NCBI GenBank assembly: GCA_047608075.1
Contig: JBLKRX010000001.1
Location: forward strand, 186,001-250,000
Direction of reading: 5' to 3'
Length of the DNA stretch: 64,000 nucleotides
Source of the DNA: Ferdinandcohnia humi_A
Lineage (GTDB): Bacteria > Bacillota > Bacilli > Bacillales > Bacillaceae_L
The stretch's first letter is position 1. Each line of letters begins with the position of its first letter. Below the pieces are notes generated by a model, which worked only from the letters and a program-made list of their open reading frames with translations, ran no database searches and was not told where the DNA came from. The position numbers were made by a program, and so were the translations under genes. Shown here in pieces: positions 52,428 to 59,575 of the stretch.

Positions 52428-53653
52428 TCCGTAGCCCCTCCAATCATTATTTTATCTTCTTTCTTTTTCATCATCACATCCACAATATAACGTGCAAAAG
52501 GAATTGAACAAGTAAACCCTGGTGATACAGCGTTCAATACATGAATTGATTCTTTATCACCTTCTATAACAAAGTCTTGAACTAACTCCAATGTTTCTGT
52601 ATTTAAAAGCTGAGCACGTATGCCCGGCTTAATTGACTTTTCGAATCCTCGGTCATTGATATTTCGTACTAACCCTTTCGCTAAATGGATTAAATACTTT
52701 TTTCGATACTTTTTCATTTCTGTAAAAGCAAGTCTTCTAAATTGAAATGCATTCGTCACAAATAGCTTTGTCTCATAATATATAATTCTAAGAAACTCTT
52801 TTAGATTAAATCGCTCCAAGCCTCTGTAATTTTCACGCCAGAAGGCTGGAATGGCTGTCGGTCCAATTTTTATTGTTCCATCAACTGTTTTTGTATAGTG
52901 AACGCCTAAAAAAGGGTTATTTAAATTTGGGACAGGGTAAATATTCATAGTAACACTCGCCTTATTTTCAGCGTATCTTAGGTAAATTCCTTTAAACGGA
53001 ATAACTGTATACTTCTTGCCAAAACCGAAGTCCTTTGCAATTTGGTCTGCATATAGTCCCGCTGCATTAATAAAATAATCACAAGTTAAAACCTCTTTAT
53101 TTGTCTCAATATGATTTCCATTGCTTTTTATATATTTCGTTTGAAAATAGAAATCGACCCCTTTTTCAACTAACTCCTGCTTCATTGTCTGACATACTAG
53201 TAGGGGGTCAACAGAGGCTGTAGATGGAGAAAAAAGTGCTTTTTTATACGTTTTGGCATTCTTATCATATTGATCAATATCTTTCTCATCGACCCATGTA
53301 AGATTTACACCATTTAGGTCTCCTCTTCGTTTTAATTCCTTTAGCCCATTAAGCTCATCTTCATTCGCTGCGATAACTAGCTTTCCACACTCATTAATCG
53401 GTAGCTGATGCAACCTACAATACTCCTTCATTGCCTGATTTCCTTCTTTAGTAAACTTGGCTTTCAGGCTATCTGCACTATAATAAAATCCAGCATGGAG
53501 CACACCACTATTTCTTCCACTTGAATGAAACGCAACATCCTTTTCTTTTTCGAGAATACAGACAGTTTTCTTTGGCATCCTTGCTTTTAGCTCACGAGCA
53601 ATCGTAAGTCCAATAATGCCTCCTCCTACAATCAAGTAATCATATTTATACAT
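52424..53653 (-). CDS. FAD-dependent oxidoreductase, L-2-hydroxyglutarate oxidase-like
   Basis: This 409-residue DAO-family flavoprotein has the N-terminal dinucleotide fold VGGGIIGLTIARELK (9-23), the FAD-contact motif SSGRNSGVLHAGFYY (44-58) typical of LhgO (YgaF), and a C-terminal SPGFTCSIPFARYI. It oxidises a 2-hydroxy acid. Its place between a sulfotransferase and a sugar epimerase suggests a modified glycan residue, perhaps an acid side group, but the substrate is not known. Confidence 0.85.
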   Translation of the reverse strand: MYKYDYLIVGGGIIGLTIARELKARMPKKTVCILEKEKDVAFHSSGRNSGVLHAGFYYSADSLKAKFTKEGNQAMKEYCRLHQLPINECGKLVIAANEDELNGLKELKRRGDLNGVNLTWVDEKDIDQYDKNAKTYKKALFSPSTASVDPLLVCQTMKQELVEKGVDFYFQTKYIKSNGNHIETNKEVLTCDYFINAAGLYADQIAKDFGFGKKYTVIPFKGIYLRYAENKASVTMNIYPVPNLNNPFLGVHYTKTVDGTIKIGPTAIPAFWRENYRGLERFNLKEFLRIIYYETKLFVTNAFQFRRLAFTEMKKYRKKYLIHLAKGLVRNINDRGFEKSIKPGIRAQLLNTETLELVQDFVIEGDKESIHVLNAVSPGFTCSIPFARYIVDVMMKKKEDKIMIGGATE

Positions 53654-53671
53654 GTATACACCCCACCCAAG

Positions 53672-54421
53672 TTAAGAATTTTTGTATCGATTTAAAAGGA
53701 GGTTAAGTTGCCGTGTTGCTCTCTTATCTAATATAGAAATTTGTTCGTCTAATTGGTCTTTTACATACTTGTATAATGCAAGGTCGATTTGATTGTTTTC
53801 TCGAATGGCTTCCAGACAATCATTAGAAATTGTATTGCGATCCGGCTTGTTTTGTGAAACATTCATACTCGTATAGCTGGCGTTATACCAATTAAATTCC
53901 TTCTTTAAAAGAAAGACTGACTCCGTAAAATGTTCAGTAATTCCTACAAATGTAAAATGTTTTCTCATTATTTCCTTTGCTTTTTCTACATCCTTCATAT
54001 CTATTGATTCACTTAATGGCTTTCCGATAATGACTTTGGATTGTTTATTCTTATTGACTTCCAGTTCCTGATACTCTAGCAAACTCATCTTTTTTACCTG
54101 TTGATGTAGTCCATGTTCCGGATTTCTCAATATAAAAGAGTATTCCGAAATGAGTCTATCAAAAGGGTCCCGAAGAAACGTAATATAGGTAACTGGCTTC
54201 TGTACATAATTGTGTATACCAAAGGATAAGTGGCAATTAAGCCACTCTACTTCAGCTACATCCAAGCTCTTGATCCTATTCATAACCTCCTCATGGTCTT
54301 GAAAGGATTCATATAAGTCAATAATCTCATTAGGCTCATAGTTTTTCCGCAAAATACTTTTGAAGGTAGTACCAGCTGTTTTTGGCATATGAAGATGTAT
54401 TTTAAGCAATTGCTTCATCAT
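53672..54421 (-). CDS. Sulfotransferase (Sulfotransfer_2 type), copy 4
   Basis: About 249 residues, with phosphosulfate loop HMPKTAGTTFKSIL near 9-22, LNCHLSFGIHNYV and TFLRDPFDRLISEYSFI. The start is the ATG at 54421 behind AAAGGATG; the longer frame to 54526 runs through the sigma-K-like promoter. First gene of the operon that includes lhgO-like, SDR and rfbD-like genes. More diverged from the other three copies. Confidence 0.87.
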   Translation of the reverse strand: MMKQLLKIHLHMPKTAGTTFKSILRKNYEPNEIIDLYESFQDHEEVMNRIKSLDVAEVEWLNCHLSFGIHNYVQKPVTYITFLRDPFDRLISEYSFILRNPEHGLHQQVKKMSLLEYQELEVNKNKQSKVIIGKPLSESIDMKDVEKAKEIMRKHFTFVGITEHFTESVFLLKKEFNWYNASYTSMNVSQNKPDRNTISNDCLEAIRENNQIDLALYKYVKDQLDEQISILDKRATRQLNLLLNRYKNS

Positions 54422-54454
54422 AATGACATCCTTTTTTGAAAATAGTATTTTTTG

Positions 54455-54482
54455 TAGTTTATGAGAAACCCATTTATTTTGT
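54455..54482 (-). promoter_or_regulatory. Sigma-K-type promoter of the sulfotransferase/glycan operon
   Basis: On the minus strand AC (54481-54482) is followed after 17 bases by CATAAACTA (54455-54463), a full match to the sigma-K pattern. It lies 34 bases before the copy-4 ATG and implies mother-cell expression. Confidence 0.7.
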
Positions 54483-54607
54483 ATGGTACAAACATCTATT
54501 TTCCCTTTAATTGGTTTAAATCCCAAGGGACAGTAGTGGATGGATTATATCCATTATTAAAGGGTAAATAACATAATTCTTTGCACCCCTATATATACCC
54601 CCTACCG

Positions 54608-54643
54608 AAAAAACGAGTAGACCCTCTTAAAAGAGTCTACCCG
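54608..54643 (-). terminator. Terminator after the 40-residue gene
   Basis: GTAGACTCTT pairs with AAGAGGGTCTAC (one bulge), followed by CGTTTTTT on the minus strand. Confidence 0.8.
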
Positions 54644-54644
54644 T

Positions 54645-54767
54645 TCAGTAAGTCCGTCTTTTTTTTCCACAACCACAGCCTTTTTTCTTAACCCCTTTCT
54701 TTTTTGGAGCCGTTTCCTCTTTTTTATCGTTTGAGGTCTGCTGATTGTATTTATTTCCATAGTTCAT
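54645..54767 (-). CDS. Small Lys-rich protein with CGCGK tail, 40 residues
   Basis: ATG behind GGAGGAATCTGA. It has a polar N-terminus (NYGNKYNQQTSNDKKEE) and a very basic tail with KKKGCGCGKKR that could bind metal or form disulfides. A terminator follows directly. Unknown family; small Lys/Cys proteins are common in spore coats. Confidence 0.6.
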   Translation of the reverse strand: MNYGNKYNQQTSNDKKEETAPKKKGVKKKGCGCGKKRRTY

Positions 54768-54857
54768 TCAGATTCCTCCATTACGCTTTTATTATTCTTA
54801 TAAATAAAATATGGCTCTTACGTTTAATTCGTTCTCGATTATCGTGAAAATAGTCCA

Positions 54858-55211
54858 TCAGTCTATCAGTTTTGTGACGATGGTTTCGATTATTGCTGCA
54901 AGTCCTGCAATCCCTAAAATCGAAATGAGTACTTCTATTCCGATTGGCCATAGTATCCAGGCAATATATAAGAATCCAGAGCTCCAGATTCCGGTACACC
55001 AATAGCAGCTTAAGAGCTCTCCAATCCAGGCACGTAATCCCTTCCCTTTTACATCAACATAGGTAGCTGTCGTACCATCAGGTTCAGTCTCTTCGTATTC
55101 ATGTAAAAATGGCTTGCGTATAAAAGATGTTATTTTATCAAACACAAGCAGACGCGTTAATCGAAAGCTTGCCAAGCCAAATAAACTAAATTCTAACCAC
55201 CCTTCAAACAT
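54858..55211 (-). CDS. DUF1360 membrane protein (sporulation-associated, YngL-like)
   Basis: This 117-residue protein opens FEGWLEFSLFGLASFRLTRLLVFDKI, a DUF1360 hallmark, and has ELLSCYWCTGIWSS near 68 and a C-terminal hydrophobic pair of helices. Members are found in spore formers. The ATG at 55211 is seven bases after AGAGG; the ATG at 55217 is too close. Function unknown. Confidence 0.82.
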   Translation of the reverse strand: MFEGWLEFSLFGLASFRLTRLLVFDKITSFIRKPFLHEYEETEPDGTTATYVDVKGKGLRAWIGELLSCYWCTGIWSSGFLYIAWILWPIGIEVLISILGIAGLAAIIETIVTKLID

Positions 55212-55347
55212 GCACATACCTCTTTTCTACTGTAATACGTATTTTCAATTCGTACTATCTTATGCTTCTTATGGGTAGGAAGGAACAGCTACTGCAAGCT
55301 ATTCCACTGTAGGCAAGCATGGATTTTTCAATAGTACGGATAATCGT

Positions 55348-55374
55348 ACATGCATGACATTCTTTCATGGAATA
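55348..55374 (+). promoter_or_regulatory. Possible sigma-K promoter of the Cys/His-rich gene at 55410
   Basis: AC, 16 bases, CATGGAATA: one mismatch to the sigma-K -10 pattern. It is 36 bases before the ATG. Confidence 0.45.
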
Positions 55375-55409
55375 AACTATCATGACTACCTAAAAGTGAG
55401 GTGACTTAT

Positions 55410-55598
55410 ATGGGAGATAGAAATCGTGATAGAAAATTTGATAGGAATCGTAAAAAAAGAAAAAATGTAAAATGTGATTGTCATTTTAAACATGACTTCT
55501 GCAAATGTCATTCCCTATGTCATTGCCGCTCCTTCTGTAGACCTTTCCATTGTCGACCAATTTGCGGTTTTGGACACAACTTTCATCATTTCTGCTAG
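55410..55598 (+). CDS. Cys/His-rich basic protein, probable spore coat, 62 residues
   Basis: The N-terminus is Arg/Lys/Asp rich (GDRNRDRKFDRNRKKRK); the C-terminal 40 residues hold ten Cys and nine His in a pattern such as CDCHFKHDFCKCHSLCHC. It should bind metals strongly and may crosslink through Cys. ATG at 55410 behind GTGAGGTGA. It is the first of three such genes on the plus strand. Family not recognised. Confidence 0.7.
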   Translation: MGDRNRDRKFDRNRKKRKNVKCDCHFKHDFCKCHSLCHCRSFCRPFHCRPICGFGHNFHHFC

Positions 55599-55718
55599 TT
55601 AATTAGATTGTTGCGAACAAGAGATGTATCTCTTGTTCGTGTACAAAGGCAGTTGTACCTTTCATTCGTTTCATAACCACATAAACTAGTATAAGGCCAT
55701 AAGTAAGGAGGAGAAAAC

Positions 55719-56228
55719 GTGTCACACAGCTTTGACAACCATTGTAACTGCCACCAACAACATCACGAACATCACAATCATGAGTTTTGCGATTGTAAAT
55801 CCCCTACTCACTTTCACGAACATGATTTCTGTGATTGTCACAAATCTGACAGATTTCATAAACCTGATCACGGACAATTTTGTAGCTGCGATAACAATAG
55901 AAGAGATGACCGCTTCGTATCAACCAACTTAAATCGTCGTCATTTTGACCATATACAACACTCAGCTAGTAATCGTAATAACCGAAGAAATAATCATTCC
56001 CAGAAACTAATGCCACTCCGTAAGAAACGATTTGATGACCACCATAATTTAGACAGAGTAAGAAATTTTGAACGAGATATTTTTAGAGAGCTTGATCGTG
56101 ATAGATTAATAGATCTTATCCAGAACCGCTTTATCGAACTTGATGACCTACAAGACTTGAAGAACAACCAAGTTAAATTTGTTTGTGACGATCACGACTC
56201 AAAGAAAAATATCATTATTATTTTATAA
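55719..56228 (+). CDS. His/Cys-rich protein, probable metal-binding spore coat protein, 169 residues
   Basis: GTG start behind GGAGGAG. Residues 1-60 hold repeated FCDC and HFHEHDFCDCHK motifs with more than twenty His; the middle is Arg/Asn rich; the C-terminal 60 residues (FERDIFRELDRDRLIDLIQNRF) look helical, ending in IIIIL. A CATAAACTA lies at 55677-55685, a sigma-K -10 match but without a good -35. It is followed 14 bases later by the next His-rich gene, so the two are cotranscribed. Confidence 0.72.
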   Translation: MSHSFDNHCNCHQQHHEHHNHEFCDCKSPTHFHEHDFCDCHKSDRFHKPDHGQFCSCDNNRRDDRFVSTNLNRRHFDHIQHSASNRNNRRNNHSQKLMPLRKKRFDDHHNLDRVRNFERDIFRELDRDRLIDLIQNRFIELDDLQDLKNNQVKFVCDDHDSKKNIIIIL

Positions 56229-56242
56229 GGGAGGAATCGAAT

Positions 56243-56815
56243 ATGAGTCATTTTCACTGTGATACATGTGGAAAAGTAAAACAAGGACATTTCCACCACA
56301 ATAATCATTTTGATCATCACGGACACCATGATTTCCATCAACATGATCATTTCAAACATCATGATAATTTCCACAATTGCGATTGTGATAAATGTCGTAA
56401 TTTACATCGCAAAGATTTTATTTGTGATCGTTTTATTTGCGATGATGATTTTCGCCTTCGCCTTGGTGGATTACAAGGAAACCTTAACTTCCGTCTTCGT
56501 CAATTAATTGGCTGTCCTGTAAAGATTGAATTGGAGAGTGGAAAGAAAATACTTGCTAAAATTTGCTTTGTAGGATCAGATTTCGTAGAAGTAGAAGTTC
56601 TCAAAGAAAAAAGAGAAGAAGAACGTGAAGACCGTGAAGATCGCGACGGAAATGAAAATCGTGAAGACCGAAAAGATCAGCGAAAAAGAAGAAATAATCG
56701 TAGAAAATTTAATCGTGATAAAGCATTAATTCTTCGAGTTGATGCTATACAATTTGTTGAGCTTGATGATGATTGTGATTGTCATGATGATATTGAATGT
56801 AATTGCCACCATTAA
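56243..56815 (+). CDS. His/Cys-rich protein with a small beta-barrel-like domain, 190 residues
   Basis: Residues 1-60 have an extreme density of His (HFHHNNHFDHHGHHDFHQH). Residues 70-110 hold LRQLIGCPVKIELESGKK and FVGSDFVEVEVL, the same pattern as in the partial protein at 63300 (LVGQEVSIEID, FLVGFDFVVI). A charged Glu/Arg/Asp linker and a C-terminal CDCHDDIECNCHH follow. It probably binds divalent metal in the spore coat, near the Mn oxidase gene. Family name not known to me. Confidence 0.72.
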   Translation: MSHFHCDTCGKVKQGHFHHNNHFDHHGHHDFHQHDHFKHHDNFHNCDCDKCRNLHRKDFICDRFICDDDFRLRLGGLQGNLNFRLRQLIGCPVKIELESGKKILAKICFVGSDFVEVEVLKEKREEEREDREDRDGNENREDRKDQRKRRNNRRKFNRDKALILRVDAIQFVELDDDCDCHDDIECNCHH

Positions 56816-56827
56816 ATGATCTAACGC

Positions 56828-56861
56828 AAAAACTGGGTAGTGTAAGTAACTACCCAGTTTT
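56828..56861. terminator. Bidirectional terminator between the His-rich gene and cysC
   Basis: AAAACTGGGTAGT pairs with ACTACCCAGTTTT. Confidence 0.88.
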
Positions 56862-56862
56862 G

Positions 56863-57471
56863 TTATAGTTGCAGTCTCTCTTTTATATACTCATGAACGA
56901 GTTTCATAGATTCAGCTAAGTTAGAATTTGCTGTATCGACAACTAAATCTGGTGCTACAGGAATTTCGTAAGGCTGACTTATTCCCGTAAAATTCTTAAT
57001 TTCTCCCGCTCTTGCTTTTTTGTAGAGACCTTTTGGATCACGGGCCTCACATTCATCCAAGGGACATTTTACATACACTTCTACAAATTCCCCTGGTCCA
57101 AAAATGCTTCTCGCATTCTCCCTGTCCTCGGCATACGGCGATATTACTGCTGCTAACACAACAATTCCTGCATCTACAAATAATTTTCCTACTTCTGCAA
57201 TTCTCCGAATATTTTCCTTCCTGTCTTCTGGACTAAAATTAAGGTTATTATTAATGCCATGTCTAATATTATCTCCATCAAGTAAATAGGTCCTTATTCC
57301 TTCAGAATGTAAGGCCATTTCAACAAGGTTTGCTAATGTTGATTTTCCTGAACCCGAAAGCCCAGTAAACCAGATAATCATACTTTTATGATGATTCAGT
57401 TTTTGTCGGTCTTTTTTCGTAATCGACCCCTTATGCCAGACAATATTTTTATTTGATTGATTCGATTCCAT
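56863..57471 (-). CDS. cysC: Adenylylsulfate kinase (APS kinase)
   Basis: This 202-residue enzyme makes PAPS from APS and ATP. It has Walker A GLSGSGKST near 37-45, the DGDNIRHGIN APS-binding motif, RIAEVGKLF and ISPYAEDRENAR. Start ATG 57471 behind AAAGGTG. It is the third gene after rfbA-rfbC, under one sigma-K-type promoter: sulfate activation and rhamnose synthesis are in one transcript. With sat it completes PAPS supply for the four sulfotransferases. Confidence 0.95.
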   Translation of the reverse strand: MESNQSNKNIVWHKGSITKKDRQKLNHHKSMIIWFTGLSGSGKSTLANLVEMALHSEGIRTYLLDGDNIRHGINNNLNFSPEDRKENIRRIAEVGKLFVDAGIVVLAAVISPYAEDRENARSIFGPGEFVEVYVKCPLDECEARDPKGLYKKARAGEIKNFTGISQPYEIPVAPDLVVDTANSNLAESMKLVHEYIKERLQL

Positions 57472-57515
57472 TCTCTTCACCTTTCCGGCTACCCAAACAG
57501 GGTATACTCTCTACT

Positions 57516-58070
57516 CTATTTGAAGAAAAAATTATTATCTGCATGATCAAGTAATGGTTGGTTTTTATCCTTATCTGACAAAATTGGGGTAGTGACTGGC
57601 CACTGTATATTCAGTTGAGGATCGTTCCAGTATATGCCACGATCATGTTCTGGGGAATAATATTCATCAACCTTATATAAAATTTGGGTATTTGTAACTA
57701 ACGTACAAATCCCATGTGCAAACCCCTTTGGCACAAGGATTTGTCGTTTATTTTCTTCACTTAAGATTACACCCACCCATTCCCCAAATGTCGGTGAACC
57801 TTTTCTGATATCCACAACAACATCGTAGACAGCTCCATGCAGAACTCTCACAAGCTTTGTTTGAGCTTTATCTTGTAGTTGATAATGTAATCCCCTAATG
57901 GTTCCAGCTTCTTTTGATAGAGAATGATTATCCTGAATAAAATTCACATGAATACCTATATCCCTAAATGCCTTACGGTTGTAGCACTCCATAAAAAAAC
58001 CACGATGATCACTATGAACAACAGGTTCTATAATAAATACATCCTCTAGTTTTGTTTGTATCTTCTTCAT
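57516..58070 (-). CDS. rfbC: dTDP-4-dehydrorhamnose 3,5-epimerase
   Basis: This 184-residue cupin-type RmlC has FFMECYN near 25, the catalytic His in GTIRGLHYQ (near 60), VVVDIRKGSPTFG, and LVPKGFAHGIC near 113. It makes the L-configured sugar from dTDP-4-keto-6-deoxyglucose. Its ATG directly follows the rfbA TAA, with ribosome site GGAGGAAG inside rfbA. Confidence 0.94.
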   Translation of the reverse strand: MKKIQTKLEDVFIIEPVVHSDHRGFFMECYNRKAFRDIGIHVNFIQDNHSLSKEAGTIRGLHYQLQDKAQTKLVRVLHGAVYDVVVDIRKGSPTFGEWVGVILSEENKRQILVPKGFAHGICTLVTNTQILYKVDEYYSPEHDRGIYWNDPQLNIQWPVTTPILSDKDKNQPLLDHADNNFFFK

Positions 58071-58811
58071 TTAACCTTCCTCCATGCTCTTTTTTAGCTC
58101 TGTATATACTAGCTGATTTGATAGAAACAGAGATTCAGGTGTACCAGCGTCAATCCACCAGCCATTTATAATATCATACTGTAATTGATTGTTAGTAATA
58201 TAACAGTTATTAACGTCGGTAATTTCCAACTCTCCTCGTTCTGAGGGTTTAATTGCCTTTATAAAATTGAAAACCTCTGGACCATACATATAAATTCCTG
58301 TTACACAAAGATTAGATAATGGTTCCTCTGGTTTTTCGACAATAGAAATCACATGTTTTCTATTTTCATCAAGTGTTGCTATACCGAACCTTGCCGGGTC
58401 GTTTACCTGTTTTAACAAGATTTTTGCTCCTACGCTTTGTTTTTGAAATGACTCTATATAAGGAGTTAAGGAATCTTGAAAAATATTGTCACCGAGGATC
58501 ATGATAAATTTATCATCTTTCACAAAAGTCTCTGCTAGACTCAAAGCCTCTGCTATTCCTCCTGCATTGTTTTGAATCTTATAGCTTACTTGAACACCCA
58601 ATTCCTCTCCTGATCCCAAAACCAACTCAAAGGATTCTAAATCTTTCTTATTTGTAATAAGTAATATCTCCTCGACACCGGCCTCTTTTAGTTTTTTGAT
58701 GGGCCAATATATCATCGGGTATGGGCCTACCGGGAGCAGATGCTTATTAATGATTCGTGTCATAGGCCGAAGCCTAGTGCCTGTTCCACCTGCTAATATT
58801 ACTCCTTTCAT
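58071..58811 (-). CDS. rfbA: Glucose-1-phosphate thymidylyltransferase, short form (SpsI-like)
   Basis: This 246-residue nucleotidyltransferase has LAGGTGTRLRPMT (6-18), a GDNIF metal motif near 107 and EKPEEP near 157, and GWWIDAGTPESL. It is the short RmlA type, the same length as B. subtilis SpsI of the spore-coat polysaccharide genes, not the 290-residue general type. It makes dTDP-glucose. First gene of the operon; ribosome site GGAGAGG. Confidence 0.93.
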   Translation of the reverse strand: MKGVILAGGTGTRLRPMTRIINKHLLPVGPYPMIYWPIKKLKEAGVEEILLITNKKDLESFELVLGSGEELGVQVSYKIQNNAGGIAEALSLAETFVKDDKFIMILGDNIFQDSLTPYIESFQKQSVGAKILLKQVNDPARFGIATLDENRKHVISIVEKPEEPLSNLCVTGIYMYGPEVFNFIKAIKPSERGELEITDVNNCYITNNQLQYDIINGWWIDAGTPESLFLSNQLVYTELKKSMEEG

Positions 58812-58853
58812 CCATAAACCTCTCCTTTTCAGATTTTGAACAACCTCTCTTTG

Positions 58854-58881
58854 TAGAGTATGAGGAAAGACTTGAAAGTGT
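58854..58881 (-). promoter_or_regulatory. Sigma-K-type promoter of rfbA-rfbC-cysC
   Basis: AC, 17 bases, CATACTCTA on the minus strand: a full match, 43 bases before the rfbA ATG. Confidence 0.75.
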
Positions 58882-59017
58882 TTTAAGTGATTAATCTATT
58901 TTTCAACCCAATAAATCTTGTAGTAGGAGGCACTTGTACCTTGCAAAAAGGCGTTTTTTTTATAGACTACTATAAGAATGAAGTAAGCTCGGGTACATAA
59001 TTAAGGGGGTGAACCAA

Positions 59018-59530
59018 TTGAAAAATAAGCTCACAATTGTAGAAATATTACCCAAAATCTTATCGAAAAAAGAACAGTGTAATTCCCCGGAAGATTCGAA
59101 GCATATTGGAGTGATTATTTATAATCAAGAAGGGAACCCATTTAAAGCATTTGGGAATATCGGAGGGTATGAATTTTTTGAGACAATCCTATTTAAAATA
59201 GTCGGTCTCGATTTAGAAAATCATAAGGCTATATTAGCACCAATCCACCCATGTGCACCAATGGATAATTGTCATAATACAATTATCATTAACTCAAACT
59301 GTATTTGTGGTATTCAAGTATTTCCTATTCTTAGAGATCAGGAAATAGCCATTTGTAAAAAGAGGAAAAGGGCTAAACAGAAATTTGAGATCTCCTACTT
59401 AACAACTTCAAGTTGTTGCCAATCCTATAAGGTTTTAAAAGGAAAACATCTGTTCACTAAACCTAGGAAGTGTAAAACAAACAAACGATTGATTATCCCT
59501 TTTTCAGAAATAAATGGATTGATTTTTTAA
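59018..59530 (+). CDS. CotY/CotZ/ExsY-like spore crust or exosporium protein
   Basis: This 170-residue protein has segments that line up with the ExsY/CotY family: GVIIYNQEGNPFKAF, ETILFKIVGLD with KAILAPI, and NTIIINSNCICGIQVFPI, the last matching the family's Cys-rich C-terminal strand. A basic Cys-containing tail (KKRKRAKQK, CCQS) is extra. Family members self-assemble into the outer spore layer by disulfides. TTG start at 59018, six bases after AAGGGGGTG. It is convergent with mnxG. Assignment is by remembered pattern, not search. Confidence 0.6.
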   Translation: MKNKLTIVEILPKILSKKEQCNSPEDSKHIGVIIYNQEGNPFKAFGNIGGYEFFETILFKIVGLDLENHKAILAPIHPCAPMDNCHNTIIINSNCICGIQVFPILRDQEIAICKKRKRAKQKFEISYLTTSSCCQSYKVLKGKHLFTKPRKCKTNKRLIIPFSEINGLIF

Positions 59531-59557
59531 AGGCTTGCACCAGTTGCAAGCCTTTTA
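59528..59557. terminator. Bidirectional terminator
   Basis: AAAGGCTTGCA pairs with TTGCAAGCCTTT between the convergent crust-protein and mnxG genes. Confidence 0.88.
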
Positions 59558-59575
59558 AATGGGGATTTACTCACA

